Assembly: GCF_016086655.4 (NCBI RefSeq)
Contig: NC_052134.2
Location: forward strand, 37,695,971 to 37,759,970
Length of the DNA stretch: 64,000 nucleotides
Origin: Lepeophtheirus salmonis
Lineage: Eukaryota; Arthropoda; Copepoda; Siphonostomatoida; Caligidae
Direction of reading: 5' to 3'
Shown here: piece after piece, positions 11,404-25,134 of the stretch
How the letters are laid out: every line of letters begins with the position of its first letter
How positions within the stretch are numbered: the stretch's first letter is position 1
The notes under the pieces: generated by a model
Told to the model about the DNA's origin: nothing
The model's database searches: none
What the model saw: only the letters and a program-made list of their open reading frames with translations
Position numbers and translations under genes: made by a program

Positions 11404-11735
11404 AAGGAGTTATCGTCAACTTAAGAAATTATTCTACTTAATCAATTGAAGGCGCCAAAAATTGCACTTTAATGAGCGAATATTCATCGTCACAACGAAA
11501 TAATCAAAAAATTCATAGATTGTATTTGAGAGTCAATTTAAGAGCCGTATTAAGCCCCATACATCAAATGATACTTCTAAGCTATTGCTAACATTCTTTC
11601 TTGGTTATTTCAACTCATCCCAGAAGTTTGAATAAAAAGCTTGTAATTGACCAAAATACAATGTCTTTTCAATATTGGATGGTATGAATATTTATTTGAT
11701 GTAAAAAAATTACATTTATTATCCTCATAAATTTG
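11404..11735 (+). repeat. Dispersed repeat A, copy 2
   Basis: Collinear with 105-440, starting at GAGTTATCGTCAACTT and continuing past CCAGAAGTTTGAA to TTTGATGTAAA. It begins about 145 bp after the end of the 10432-11258 element. The other copy also lies next to a transposase relic. No conserved open frame. Confidence 0.6.
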
Positions 11736-12411
11736 ATTCAATATTGTTTTTGTGTTAAATCATCAAAGAATAAATATTTAATTTATATATTTATTATAAT
11801 CACTAAATTTGTTTTAGAAAAGTAATATTTTTTACACAAAACTAATTAAATTAATAACCAATATTAATAAGTCAAAGTGGAATAATATTTACTCAATTCT
11901 TTGTATGACTGAATATAACTGAAAATATAACATGTAATAACTAAATAAAATGTTAAGAGTTCTTTGAAAATCGCAACTACTACGATTTTTGTACAATTAC
12001 AGGGTAAAAGCTATACGCAGCATGTTTTACATATATATGTACATGTAGGTGTCCATCAATATTTGACTTTAACTTTGAATGGAAGTCATTGAAATTTATA
12101 GCTTATGGGTATTTGTGAAACTTGATCTTTCACACAGTAAAGGAATAAATCACGATTCCCTGTTTTACTTCTTCATTGTTACCCTGTAAAGCATTACATT
12201 GGTTCTCACATAACAATGCCAAAAAAAGAGAAAAAAGAATGAAAGAGAAAATCTGACTGACTAACGTCTATTTAATGACCCAGCAACTTTTTCCGTATAC
12301 TATAATGTTTATTATAGGGAAATGAGGAAAATTTGCCACGCTTAAATTATAAAAAAATTGGGTGGGCGAGTAGGTGGTGTGTAGCAAATAAACTTGCGAC
12401 AAACACAATTA
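11736..12411. other. Non-coding stretch, nothing recognised
   Basis: AT-rich. Contains a short palindromic ACATATATATGT near 12028. No exon or transposase signal. Confidence 0.5.
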
Positions 12412-12563
12412 CAGTCAAACCTGTATTTAGCGGTCGGTGAAGGGAAACTGAAAAAGCAACCTCTTAATTCAGGTGACCTCTTAATCCAAGTTTCCTATTT
12501 TGTAACAATTCTAAATTTGAAAATTGAGGGGTGCGATGAAACATTTAAGTCCAGATTTGACAG
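12412..12563. mobile_element. Small MITE with TA flanks
   Basis: The left end CAGTCAAACCTGTATT and reverse-complemented right end CTGTCAAATCTGGACT match at 10 of the first 12 bases. TA is present at 12410-12411 and 12564-12565. The body of 152 bp includes a near-duplicate internal CTCTTAATTCAGGTGAC / CTCTTAATCCAAG pair. Non-coding; could be a derivative of a Tc1/pogo-type element. Confidence 0.5.
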
Positions 12564-14099
12564 TATCTACAATTTCTAAAAAATGCCTTTTAAAAAATAA
12601 AAAAATGTCAAATACGGCTTTAGTCTGCAAAAAAAATATTCCAGGATACATTAATGAGATAACTCGAGGGGGTTTTTCCCCCCTATAATGTACTGTATAC
12701 TAATACTTTCATCTCTGACTCAATACCGGTGTTTTTTTAGTCAAAGTCGAGTCTCCAAGGATATTTGTGGAAATAAAAATGATTAATCTTAGGAAAAAAA
12801 TTCATCCCTTTAACAACTCTTAATCGAGATCATTCATGAGTTTTAGAAATGAGAAATGATTTTTAAAGTATGGACCAAGGTAAAAAATTATCAGAAAGAT
12901 TTTTTTTTAAATATCGTTCGGTAACTTTGAGAGACCTGACAAGTATATATAAAATATAATAATATAAAATATGTTGTGTTTTTTTGTATTTACTACAAGA
13001 CCGAAAATTTGGTTCAATGGTATTTTTTTTACATACAACAGTTTACATTTTGTGTATCACTACCAATTGTTCGGGCGCACAATTTGAGAAATTCTGATCT
13101 ATACTGTAAGAACATATGCTATCACTTGTTAAGATAATCTAGAAAATTGTCTATTTTTTTAGAATTATAATGAATCATAAATGAAATTGGCCCTAGAGAC
13201 TGGGAGCATACTGCCCTAGAATATCAATACATATAGTGTTTCAGTATACATCCCCCTTCCCCAAATTTTTATATAATATCTGCCTGGAAACGATCTTTTA
13301 CAGAATATGTTGACCACAGCGGTGTTAGAGCATTTATGACATTTTTTAACGCTACAAAAAAAGAAACCCATGGTTTGCTCATCATTACTTTGTTTTTATA
13401 ATTTTTCGAAACTATTAACGCTAGTTGAAACGATGGATTTTTATCTGAGAGTGAACAATTAATCCAGTTATGTCATTGTTCATATAGATAATATCTACAT
13501 TTTAATTATTTTGACATGAAGAATCAAAAGCTTTCAAAAATAGCTGATTTGATTGATCCTTATTTGTTTTCTGACGATTTTTACTGTGGACATTGAGATG
13601 CTCTTGAAATAGGTATTTACTGTTTTTTTTTTTTTAGCATTAGACATATTCTTATAGAACGAGTAAGTAAAACTTATATGATTGGATCATTTTTTTCTGA
13701 AACTATATTCACTCAAACTTAATTCTGGATAAACATTGAACTTTCAAGATCAATTATTAGTAATGTTTTGTAAAAAAAAATTACATGTAATGTAAAATAT
13801 ATTACATCTAATGAAGATTTACATATTAGGAAAAAATAACATAACTTTCATAAAGAATATGTATTTGTTGATTATATGTAGTATGAACTAAAAATGTAGT
13901 GGCTTAAAAATTGTTAAAGCCCCGTTCTAACCCTAATGGGCACGTCCAATTCGGATGGTAAAGTCGTCCTTGGAACAATCTTCAGTAAATGTCATCCTCA
14001 TAGATATCAATCATTCACGTCATTATCTATCAATCTTGGTTCAATATTTATAAGAAGTAATAAATACTTAAATTAGAGATAAATTAAGGATAGTGGTGA
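12564..14099. other. Non-coding stretch, nothing recognised
   Basis: AT-rich DNA with T tracts (near 13620). No exon pair, RNA gene or transposase motif was seen on either strand. Confidence 0.45.
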
Positions 14100-14320
14100 A
14101 TCGTTTACGCACGTGATAATTAATGTTTACCTAAACTAATTCAGTTTGTATATTAAAGTGTTTTACAATGATGTTGGTGAAAATGATGCCTTTTAGAGAG
14201 CGCAATAAAATTTGTGACTTTTTCAATGATCAACCATTGAAACAGGAGTGGATAACGTGGAGATTTTAATTCCTATCATAAGAACTGATACAAGTTTAGC
14301 ATTTACTTCATTATCAAAAA
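14100..14320 (+). repeat. Dispersed repeat C, copy 1
   Basis: Aligns with 31680-31910 on the same strand. Shared landmarks in order are GTGAAAAT-ATGCCTTTTA, AAAATTTG-GACTTTT, and GAACTGATACAA / CAGATACAAC. Non-coding, family unknown to me. Confidence 0.45.
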
Positions 14321-15837
14321 ATTCAAAATCACTATGAAAAAAACAACAACTTTAAATCATTGCTTTGTTACAGATGCCAACAACTAATTGTTAATTAATT
14401 GATTTGTAGCAATGGCGGTACAAATAATTTCAGAAAAATATCAACTTGTGTTGTATACGCAATAAAACATATCTTCAAAGCATATAGGATGGATTTATTG
14501 CATATTTATTTTTTATGTTTATAACTAACTTTTATCAGCTTTTGTTTTAGCAACATGCTCTTACATAAAAGTGTTACTCATTTTTGTAATACATCAATGT
14601 ATCTATGAGTACAGACAAGTAACATAATAAGAGGAAATGTTCGTTTTAGCCCATGAAGCAATAGACAATAAATCTATTTCCGCCTCCGTAATTGTAAAAC
14701 GGATATGACGTATAAAGGGGGAGCTATGGCTATTAAAATAAAGAGTTAAAATTTAGACTTTCCTGATGGAGCAATGTAATCTTAGAGATAGATTATCCTA
14801 TAGATTGAGACATTCAAAGTCACTATAAATAGGTTGAGAGAAGTAACTCATTGTTTTTGTAATGGTTAAGAAATGTCCAAAAACAAATTAAAGGACGATA
14901 AATCAACCCTGGATCCATTAGTTATATTGTACCTATATCCACATAGTGATGCGATGAAGCTCAAATAATAGAAAAACATTAACATTACTTTGGGGTCTCA
15001 ATTAACCCAAATATGAGCCCATGGAATTTTTTGTTGTTATTTTCTGTGTGTATCTATCTTATCTTTTTCGTAAGATCAAAAAGAGAAAAAAAAATGGTTT
15101 TATAAAACAATAAAAAGATGTAACAAAATAATAAATAAATACTTCGTTCCTGGAGGTCGAATGAGGAAATGGGTTGGAGTATATACTTACCTACCTACCT
15201 GGATGGATTATCATTTGTACGTACCTGTTTATTTGAATATTGTAATGTGTAGATCATCCTAATTATTCAGGAGATTCTCCTTCGAATTTTTTATTGACAA
15301 TTTTTATTGGATAGTGTATATAAAAACAAATTTGAATGACGTCTCAAAAAATAAAAGAAATAGTAGTTATTATCCAAAATGGGTAATAAAACTTTTTTTT
15401 TTACTTCGTAAATAAATGAAAAAAAAATGTTTAGAAGAGTGAGATTCGGTCTGGAAATCCTCACCCGATCTGAGACCATTATAATTTTTGTAGGCCAACT
15501 AATTTGATAAAAAGTGCCGTATGAACCAGTCTCGTAGTAATATTAGATCTAGACAGGTCTAGAAAAAATTCCTACAGAGCAAGCCTGGAGAAAAATCGGT
15601 TCACCGAGACTCATCAATATTTTTCTTTAAAAAAAAATAAACCGTGTATGTAAGCACCAAAGTTTCGTTTTGCGGTGTAAGCTGTCTAACGAACGAAATG
15701 GTTAGACTAAAATTTGGCAAGAACATACTTGACCACGTCGTTCGAAGCCTTGTTGATCACCCAATTTTCTACAATCAATGTGTAAAATAGTTTTATATAT
15801 TGTTGTGTCGGTCGTAATGTAGAACTAAAAAATATAG
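14321..15837. other. Non-coding stretch, nothing recognised
   Basis: AT-rich. Contains the near-palindrome TCTAGACAGGTCTAGA at about 15548. Open frames here are short and of biased composition. Confidence 0.45.
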
Positions 15838-15990
15838 TTAAGTCTCGTTCCAGTCCAGCTCAGTCCTGCAGATCAGTCCTCAAACTTATAAAGTTTGGTC
15901 TTTGATGACGTAACATAATATATTTCTTCTTTTTTAATCAGTTCTAGCACTGACTAACCGAAGGACAAAAGGTCTTGAGTATGGGTTCCT
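15838..15990 (+). repeat. Dispersed repeat with CAGTCC words, copy 2
   Basis: CCAGTCCAGCTCAGTCCTGC followed by AAGTTTGGTCTTTGATGACGT matches 1790-1925. The flank to about 16050 continues with GGACTG / GACTTGACC words on both strands, suggesting an eroded snap-back or short-period structure. Confidence 0.5.
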
Positions 15991-17124
15991 AGGGCGGATA
16001 GGACTGTTCCTAATACTGGACTTGACCGAATAAGTAAGGACTGACACAACACAAATTATATATATGTATTTTTTGGCCTTTTTTTTAATACTAATGAACC
16101 AAAAAAAGATATTTAATTGATAATGAAAGAGTGAGAAACTGTATATCACCCTTGTAGATTTGAATACCCACAGGGAGGACGTTAGAGACCAAGATATCTT
16201 ATATGGAAAAAGTCATCCATTTTTTTGTATACAAAAATCTTAAAATTTTTTGATTTGGGGTATTTAATGTCCTCAAGATGTTCCAACAAGTTATAATATA
16301 AAAGGATTTATTTTGTTTTAAGCTCCAAAAAAGTTTGGCCATAGCTCTGCTAGTGAATATTAGAAAAAAAAATTCATAAATTAAGAAAAATTGCGTAGAG
16401 ATAGATATTTAAAAATATATACATATACACCATAATGAAGCCTAGAGTCAAACAGAGAAAAAAAAATATAAGAGAAAAAGACGGCATGAATAAGACATTT
16501 TATAGATGTACATGTGTACTCCCAAACGTGTAAAAATTCATGGAATGCGTCGGAAAAAAAATAAAAATAGTGGTGGTTATATTCAGAGATGTGCGGCATT
16601 TAACTTATTTACTTCTTTTACGAAGCGTTAGGATTTAAATATAATTATTTTCCTTTTTTGAAGTGTGATTTTATGTTTGCATAAGGTTTTATTTATGTAG
16701 GATTGAGAGTTATTTCATAATTTTTTTAAGATTTTTTTTTTTTTTGTGAGTTGATGAAGAGTATGTAGTACATATACCTACTTAAGTTATACTTCATAGG
16801 ATTGAGTGACGTATAAATTAAATGCGTTTAATTGGACCACACATGCGCAAATAACTCTCTCCCTCTCGCAATCTGCTTTTAGATGCTTTAAAACTCATAG
16901 GCGATCTATTAATATTCTACTTAATATATATTAGTTTAATTACTTTCCATTTTATGAACGTATATTATTTCATATTTACTTTTTTAATTTATTATTATAA
17001 GATACAGAATAATGAGGGACTTAACTTGAAGTTATTACCAAACCTCGAAAAAAAAATTCAAACGAATAAATATTGTTGGCAATCTACAGAAGTGGAGAAA
17101 TTTATAATACCACTGTATGTCCTG
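15991..17124. other. Non-coding stretch, nothing recognised
   Basis: AT-rich with A and T tracts (16730-16746). No coding or RNA signal. Confidence 0.45.
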
Positions 17125-17255
17125 TCCCAAGTATTTTTTCACAAGTCCAACTCCTTGAATATTTAAATAGAATCCAGTTCAAGTCCTTCAACAATTTTAT
17201 TGAGTCAAGTTCGAGTCCTAAAATTATATTTGAGTTCATTTCAAATCCATAATTA
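17125..17255 (-). repeat. Decayed GGACTTGA-word repeat, copy 2
   Basis: The minus strand shows GGACTCGAACTTGACTC, GGACTTGAACTGGATTC and GGAGTTGGACTTGTG in succession. The plus strand aligns with 6695-6870 at the TTGAATATTT...CCAGTT-AAGTCCT stretch. Probably an eroded short array. Confidence 0.4.
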
Positions 17256-19110
17256 TCTTTATATATAATAGAATTGTGTATGTGTGTGTGTCCTTTATGC
17301 CCAAAAAATTACTATACTAATAAAGATGTTTCTAAATTTATTCAAAATCCAATAAGTTATTGCCAAAAACACAATTCGGAGAAAATTGTACTTATGTTTT
17401 TTTTTTTGCTTTTTTCGCGTCAAAAAAATGGTATTCCAATTGAATATTGAATAAGTAGATTAAATAAATCGTAAAAATTTGTCTGGAAGTTCGTTTGCAT
17501 ATAAATTTGACGATATGATCTTAGACTGAAATATATGTCCTTTTCTGAATAATTTTTCATTTTTTCTTTCTTTTTTTTCATCAAACTTCAATTATCGATT
17601 TTTAAGAAAAAATGCTACAATTTTTTTTTTTTTTGAAGTACAATACTAAACCCCAAGATAGTATTTGAGACTTTGAAACAAACAAACAAGTAAAGAATAC
17701 TCATACTCTATCGACGTCATTGATGCTTCCAACTCCATTTTGAGAAGGAATTAAGTGTGGTTCTGTAAAATTCATCAATTCCATGGATTCCAACAATATT
17801 TGAATCTCAGTTTTATTTTTTCTCCGGATTCTAACTCTAACTAAACAATTGCTTTGGATCTCTCCTAGGAAAATAAACTCATCATTGAATTATAACCTTT
17901 TTCAAAAATGCAGTTGAACAGACGACACCTTTGAAGATAAATACAGCATGTTCCGAGTGATTTTATTTTTGATAATAAAATAAACTTTTTTGACAATGAT
18001 GTCCTCATCACTAAAATCAAAATACATTTTGGAATTTCAACTGAAGTTATTTTTTCAAAAATTTTAAGTGGTGCTCTTTATTTATTTTTTATTTTGACAA
18101 AGAAATTGTCAAAAATTTGCTAATATAAAGTATGCATAACTTTTTTCCGATGTTTACGTAAGTTATTAAACAGTAGCATAAATATTTGATAGATTTCAAT
18201 TAATTCAGCATAATAAACTTGATGGCTCACTGTTTTATAAATGAAAGTGAAGTCTAAATGTGTGGTTATTATTTAATATAATAACGATTTATATAATTAT
18301 GAAATTGTTATGTAATACAATAATTCCTTTCACAAATATTCACTTCACTCTTTCCGCTGTTGAATACAAACAAATAACGAAAGCAATAACTCACAAATAG
18401 TGGGTTCAAATAGGTAGATATCCCTCCAGGTTTTCCATTATGATATAAACGTTTATGGAGAGAAGGAAAAAAAATTAAATGAAATAACAGTTTCATTGTC
18501 AGTTAGTATTACGTAAAGAATAATAAAATAAAGTCGTCAAAACGATCATTAGATGTGTATATAAATCAATGTTTGTATGTAGGTATTATGTAGTTAACCA
18601 TGACCAAAAAAAGTCTATATTTGAAAAAAAAAAAAAAAAAATGATGGAAAAATAGATAGGAAATTGAAAAAAATACAGAATTTAACAAATTGTAAATGGA
18701 AATAAGACATGTACAATGTATTGTACATAGGTATGAGAGACTGACTAACATTATATTGAATACTTTCTAAGCTGTTTGTATTTATATTGATGATACAATG
18801 GTCGATTATATATGTAAGACTACAATCAGAGTTTATAAATAGTTATATTTTATAAATAAAATATATGGTAAAATTATTTTTGTTTAATGGCAAAATTATT
18901 TTAGAAAAAGAAGCCAATGATATTGTATATTGAAACAGATTTTTTTAAATCTACTTACCAGGTTAGAATCTACAAATCCTCTTTTCTTGAGATTGCTCAG
19001 TATTTTGAACCAACAAAAATTTGTTTATATTCTATATAGCAGTATTTCTCATATTTCAGAAAATCGTAACTGTTTTTGACTAATATCCGAGGATTTTTAT
19101 AATAACGGTA
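17256..19110. other. Non-coding stretch with simple repeats
   Basis: A GT microsatellite at about 17278-17292, T tracts near 17400 and 17620, an A tract near 18626, and a perfect palindrome ATGTACAAT-GT-ATTGTACAT at about 18709. No exon or transposase signal. Confidence 0.45.
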
Positions 19111-20365
19111 TCCCGGGAGATATGGGGATCGTATTAGTAAATAATAAATACTATGAAATTAAAATATTTCAATAATATTTTGAGAAGAAGGAATACATTT
19201 TTGGATAGTCATATACAAATAATATCTATTTTCATATTCTTTAGATTTAGCATTATTATTAGTAGTGAATAGATGTGCTTTTTTAGAGCCCGTAGGTACC
19301 GTTTCGGTTCTTTTTTTTTTTTTCCATACCCGATTCGACTCGCAACAAAACAAAATAAATATTAAGTGATAAACAACCTAATTTTGGATAGATCTTAGGC
19401 TTTATGAGTGTGGAATACCCATGCCAACCCGCGGGGTAAAAGATATATTTTGCAGCACTAGAATGTATGTAGCTCTTTTTATAAAAATATGAAACATCTG
19501 AAATATCACTGAAACATATATTATGAAATAAGTAAAAAACCGGGCCTACCGTTATTATTTAAACATATCTAATCCATATTTTGAGACGTTAAGAGTCATT
19601 TTTTACAATATTCCGATCAGCAATTTTGTAAAACACATAATTAGCCATCGATTGCTAAGAAAAACATTGTCCTATTAGCCACCATGAGCAAACAATACGA
19701 CAAGAGTATTGAAATTACAACGCTCATTCGTGCGGCATTATCCTGAAAGTTGGATTGGGGTCTCGAGTAAGACGATTTACATTGTATTCATGCAGTTGAA
19801 GATAGGGGAGGACCGCAGATACTCACTAGAAATGTGTCAACCACCTGAAGTCGGCCTTCAAGAAAAAGGCGAATTCCTCAATTGTTGACATGGTCAGGAA
19901 AATGAAAAAGTCCCCATAAGCTAAAAGTCCGTGTGGAGCATGAAAAAAGATCCTAAACAACCTAAAGGGAACATGTGACTCATTGTGATCTTATTTGATG
20001 AAAAGACATTTGACCCTTCTACAACAGGCGGAATGATCGAGTCGAGACATTTGTGGATGTAGCAGAGGCTTGCAGGAGTCGCCACAGCACCCGCGCCCTG
20101 AAGACCTCCTTCAACAAAAACTGGGCCTCCATGAGGGCCAAGTAGATCTAGAGTGACTGCAGCAGCTTCTGCTACCGCCTAGATTTCTCCATCAATTCTG
20201 AGAGCGGATTCATTGACTAAAATATGCTCTTTGGGTTTAAATAAATCATTTATAGTTAATAAACTTGTTTCCTAATTCACCCAGGATCCTGTCATGGACT
20301 TCAATACTTTGTGTATTAAAATAAATAAATTATAACGGATGGATCAGTATTGGATTTCCCGGGAA
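19111..20365 (+). mobile_element. Defective Tc1/mariner element with CCCGGG ends
   Basis: The left end TCCCGGGAGAT and the reverse-complemented right end TTCCCGGGAAAT are inverted copies, each bounded by TA (19109-19110 and 20366-20367). The 1255-bp body contains a broken plus-strand transposase. Length is close to that of an intact family member, yet the coding region is shortened, so the untranslated arms are long. Confidence 0.7.
19684..20220 (+). pseudogene. Tc1/mariner transposase, multiply broken
   Basis: ATG at 19684 opens MSKQYDKSIEITTLIRAALS, then frame changes and stops follow. Recognisable later blocks are LFDEKTF (first catalytic aspartate, DEK box), NRRNDRVETF, and after an internal deletion ACRSRHS, LKTSFNKNWASMR and a C-terminal INSESGFID before TAA at 20218-20220. 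The second and third catalytic aspartates are deleted. Unlike the 8.1 and 10.6 kb copies, this one keeps the first aspartate, so it arose by a different deletion. Confidence 0.8.
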
Positions 20366-23300
20366 TATAAATAAATTTAAAAAAATTAATCAATTTTTTT
20401 ATGATAGTTGGTGTCCATGTTCATAATAATAATATATATATACTCTCCAAAGTCTTCGCCATTGTTACTGATATAGTCTAGATCAGGCCTTCACAACTAA
20501 GTTCCTTGGGAAAACGGGGAAACTAGACTTTTTAATTATACTTCAACAGAAGATACGATATTTAAAATACCACCTTGATCTCACTGCTCACACATTTTTT
20601 GCAAAACAATAAAATGAAAAATACTGTGATAGTTCTGCCATCAATTCTGTGACTGACGTCAATATTATAAAACTACGCTCCCCCCTTATTAATCGGTTCA
20701 AGAGTCCCTAATGGAAATTCTGTAAAACTTTCAACAGCTGTCGTACCTTTCCTTGCAGATCAGATTTTTGTTGAAATTTTGATGATTTTTTATTCATATT
20801 TTTTTTAATTTTTATTCCCTCTTTTTCAGAAGAAGGTAAATATTTCTAATGCCAGGAGATGTTTAACAAATATGAAAGGTTTAAAATGATTTTTGTAATC
20901 ATCTCGTAGACTTTTCAAGAAATACATAAATATACGGTCAATACAAAAAGATCCTGCCTGAATACTTTTCCTTGAAAGGCAATTAAAATATAGCGTAACA
21001 AGAAAAGGGGTTTTGAACTCTAAGCAGTTGCTTCACAACTGTTGCTGATCCTTTTGTCTTCACATTATTCATCACTAAATAACCATTTTTGGCCGTAAAA
21101 TAAAATAAAAGCATATGGTTAATTACATAATCAAAAGGAAAGACGTATATTTTTTTAGGGGCATGAAACAAAACAGAAGGAAAATAATTTGTGTATACGA
21201 GGGGTATTTCCAAAGGACTATCTGCAATCAATATACAAGTCAGTAATGATATTATTGAGTTCGTGTCAATAATCTGAGAAAATATATTATAAAAAAATAT
21301 GAAGATTATAGTTTTAAAATAATTTCAATTTCAATGCCTAAAGTACGAATTCATCTCAACATATTCTAGGCAATATTATTAGTTTTGTATAAATAACTTA
21401 ATTTATACCCTGAACTAATTGAATTTTTGACTCGGAAGACAATCATATTATCAACTATCGAGTTTTTATAAATTACCATTCCATCAAAATAGGCTAATAA
21501 GAATAAGAGTTAAAGAAGTTTATTAAATAAATTTACTGTTTCTTAAAAGTAACTAGAAGAGCAAGCACGTATAGTTTCTTGTTAAAAACACTGCCGCACA
21601 GCCTTTGAAGCTGTCATAAACTTCACTTTTGGAACAACATTGCCTTTCTATTCATTATATCCTACCTTTCAATGTCCAGAGGCTTGCATTTGGGAGAAAG
21701 AGGAATGCAAAAATCTTTCGGAAAAAAAAACTCAGAAGTTGTACCGTGCCACACTTCGATAATTTGTCAATATAGAGGGGTAAAAAGCAGTAGAAACAGA
21801 TTGTGGTTCCTGAAAACGCTTTTTGGATTCATCGGAGTACCTCAGTCTTTAGTACATCCAAGTAGAACTCTTTGTTGATTTGAACTTTAAAGCCCAGTTC
21901 TCAAAGTGTGTTTAATAACATTAGGGTTGTCAGAAATGTTGAGATAAAGTTGAGATTAAGGAAAGAAAGAAAACGAACAGTTGGTACAAGCATTTTGATC
22001 CGTTATATCAATATTGTTTATTGTCTAACACGAGTAACTCATAAAAAGAAACGGATAAACCAGATAGTAACTGCTAGCGTGTTCATTCACGTCAATAAAA
22101 GTCACAAGCTTAATTATTATTAATTTCCATTTTTCGTCATTCTATGAAACCTCAAAAATGCCTCATAATTAATAGATTGTGCCGATCAATTGATGGGATG
22201 TTAATTTATAGCTACCCTGAATATTATACGGTGCTGTTATAAATTAACTTTATATACAGTGTATATAAAGAATAATATAATCATTAACCATAAAATAAGA
22301 TACAATAGTCCCAAATTATATTATATCCCAAAATATTTTATAATTAGGTATGTATATCTATAAGAGATACTAAGAGAGAGAAAAAGAGGCTTAATAATCT
22401 TAATAAGTAGTATAACTCATTAAATTATTATCTTTTAATTAGAATACGTAAAAAAAACATAGGACTTTAATCTCTTAATGAACCAACCAAGATATTTTAA
22501 AACAAACTGAAATCCGTAGGTGGTAGAATATATGTATATTTTCTCCATTCATGAGTTATATACAAGTAGGTAATAGATATGACAAGACAATCAGTAACTT
22601 TATTATTTTTATTTATTATTCATTGTCTTTCTTCTAAAAAGGCTTTATTAGTCTAGAAGATCTACTGTCATTTATAAACGTTTTGTTTAATGGCAGAAAA
22701 TTGCATTTTTTTTCAATCAAATAATAATTATAATGGAAATAAAAAAGAATTCAAGATCAAATAGGTTCGAATATAATGTATACAACTACTATAAGAAATC
22801 CCTCTGGTAAAATATTCGTTGATTTTTTATAGAGATAAATATTTAATATACCACAGCCTTGTTCTTTTTAAAAATGATAAAGTTTAACGATGTAGTTCTG
22901 TTTGTGAACAAGCTATTATTTATGATTGCTTTCTCGTAAGAGTGAAAATGTTACACATCAAAAAACGCCTTTCATTTTGACTGGATGAATTAAACATTTA
23001 CCCTATAAACATTTTAATGATCAACTTCTAAGGTATGGCAAGCTTTTGAACGGTAGTTATTTTATAGTCAGATACTAGTGTTAAAATGCTGAACAGAAAA
23101 CTACTAATTAAGTGCTAGCCTTCAAATGCTGAGAAAAAAACTACTTGCTATATACTAGCGTTCAAATGGCATTAATAGTTGTATTAGGAAATTACTATTT
23201 AATAAAATAAAGGGCTTCCTTTCATATTTTAAGCACTGGACATGTAAACAGGATTTTTGTAAGTTTCGTCTTAAATTAGGCATTACAATACAAATCAGCT

Positions 23301-25130
23301 ATCCGTAAGGAACTGTTGACGTAGCAAAAACATGTACAAAAAACATAACTTCCTTTTTCCAAAAGGCAATAAAACAAAATTTTCTGACTTATAAGAATTA
23401 TTTTGTTTCATAATGATGTTTAAAGTTTTGTTTTACACAGTTTTTAAAATCATATTAGATAGTTGACGTCCCTGGATGTTGAATAAACTGAATCTTGGTC
23501 TTTTAATAGTCGGTGGTTTTTTTTATCTGTTAGTTTCTCTTTTAATAACTTTTCATTGAGAGGTTTTACAAGGATAGCTATTTTTTTTTTTAAATATGCA
23601 AAATTTAATTTGCAACATATTTTTTTATAAATGTTGATTATTTGGTAATTAGTTTTTTGTAATTCCGCTAATTCTTATAATGTTGGGTTTTCCGGTATAA
23701 ATCCTGTTCCAATTACCTGATTCGGACCATTTGCACTTATTTAATGTTATTTCATAACATTAAATTTGATAGTTCCAATTTTATCTCCGTAGTATTATTC
23801 TCCGTGGAGTAATTCACGTTCAAAGTACTCAAAACTCAATAGCTAATGCAATTAATTTAATTCATAAAACCTTCTGTAAAACCCTTTTTTTGACAATATT
23901 TATTTTCGACGGCATATGTAACGTTCCTCAGTACTCCAACAAAAGATAGTAACAGACTGTATTTTCAGTAAAACTTTAGAACCTTGCCTCTGTAATGAAA
24001 CTACGCCCCCCCCCGCTACTAATTCTACAGCCTGAATACCATGCATTATAAAAAAGGAAATTATTTTGTCGTACCCTTTATATAGAAACAAATTCCCTTT
24101 TTATTCTAGGTTGGATCACTTTGGGGTTGGGTATACGTAGATAATACGGTTTTTCAAATTGAAACGTTTTAGGCAATATAATTTACATATGAAAATAATC
24201 AAATGTTAATTCGTATCACTGACTCAAGCCTTGTACGTCGTTATCTCACTAATATAATAATTTACGAAGAACAATTATTTTTTGTCTACTAAAAAAGTTT
24301 CCTTGTATAAAAAGAAGCACCTATATATGAGTGGGGACTTTATTTTAAATTGTATCTGTTGCTATCATTTTTACTTGTATTACTATTTATGTACCGGCTA
24401 ATATATTAATAAGGATTGAGACTCAATCCTCTTGGAGGTTGTAACTTATTTAACATTCCTACGAGGCAATGAACCGTTAAGCTTAGTACATACATATTGG
24501 AAGATGTAAACAACATCATTTCGTAATGAAGACCTCTGCTGCGTCTTCTATTGGTTCCTTATTTTCTTAATTATACTTTTATGAGTCTTTGATCTACAGC
24601 TATCAAATATTCTGAGAATGTTGATTAAGTTTTATCGTTATTTTCATTTTCTCTATTTTTGAGATGAAGCGCTAATAATCAAATTATTTAATAAATATTA
24701 GGTAATAAATAAAGATATTTTTACCAGTTCACAAGATAAAGTTATTATTCTAGAGATAAATGAATGGAAATTAATCTATCTAGGTATGATAGAAAAAAAA
24801 TGAAAATAACATTGCATTTCTGTAACCATGACAGTGTATCTCAGTGTTTTTTTTTGTTTTTTTAAAGTTAATTATAAGCCTTCATCAATTTATAGAGTTT
24901 CTCAATTGCTAGCGATACTACGTATATGTCTAATAAATTGGGAAAAAATTCAAATATTTATATGAAAATAAAATTTATATATCGTTTTATTTGTAACCAA
25001 TCATTTAGTTTGACCGAAGTAACAAATCAAATTCATGTTTACATTTACGTTGTAAGTTAATAAAATATTTCAAGTCTTTGAAATCTTTTGAACACAAATT
25101 TAATTCTCCAAATCCAAATTGCTTCACTTT
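20366..25130. other. Long intergenic stretch without recognised genes
   Basis: A hAT-like end (CAGGCCTTCACAACTAA) occurs near 20485, and a similar interior (ACTACGCTCCCCCC at about 20672; ACTACGCCCCCCCCC at about 24001) is shared by two places, but I cannot define borders. Palindromes occur at 22249-22272 and 23740-23764. A less AT-rich patch at 21545-21890 has no frame I recognise. Confidence 0.4.
23740..23764. repeat. Perfect 11-bp inverted repeat, 3-base loop
   Basis: TTTAATGTTAT, TTC, ATAACATTAAA. No U-tract or gene context gives it a function. Confidence 0.6.
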
Positions 25131-25134
25131 TGAT

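Noticed and set aside
20476..24060. hAT-type element suggested by CAGGCCTTCACAAC and shared ACTACGC-poly-C patches
   Set aside because: No matching inverted end, 8-bp duplication or transposase could be located; similarity is limited to short words.
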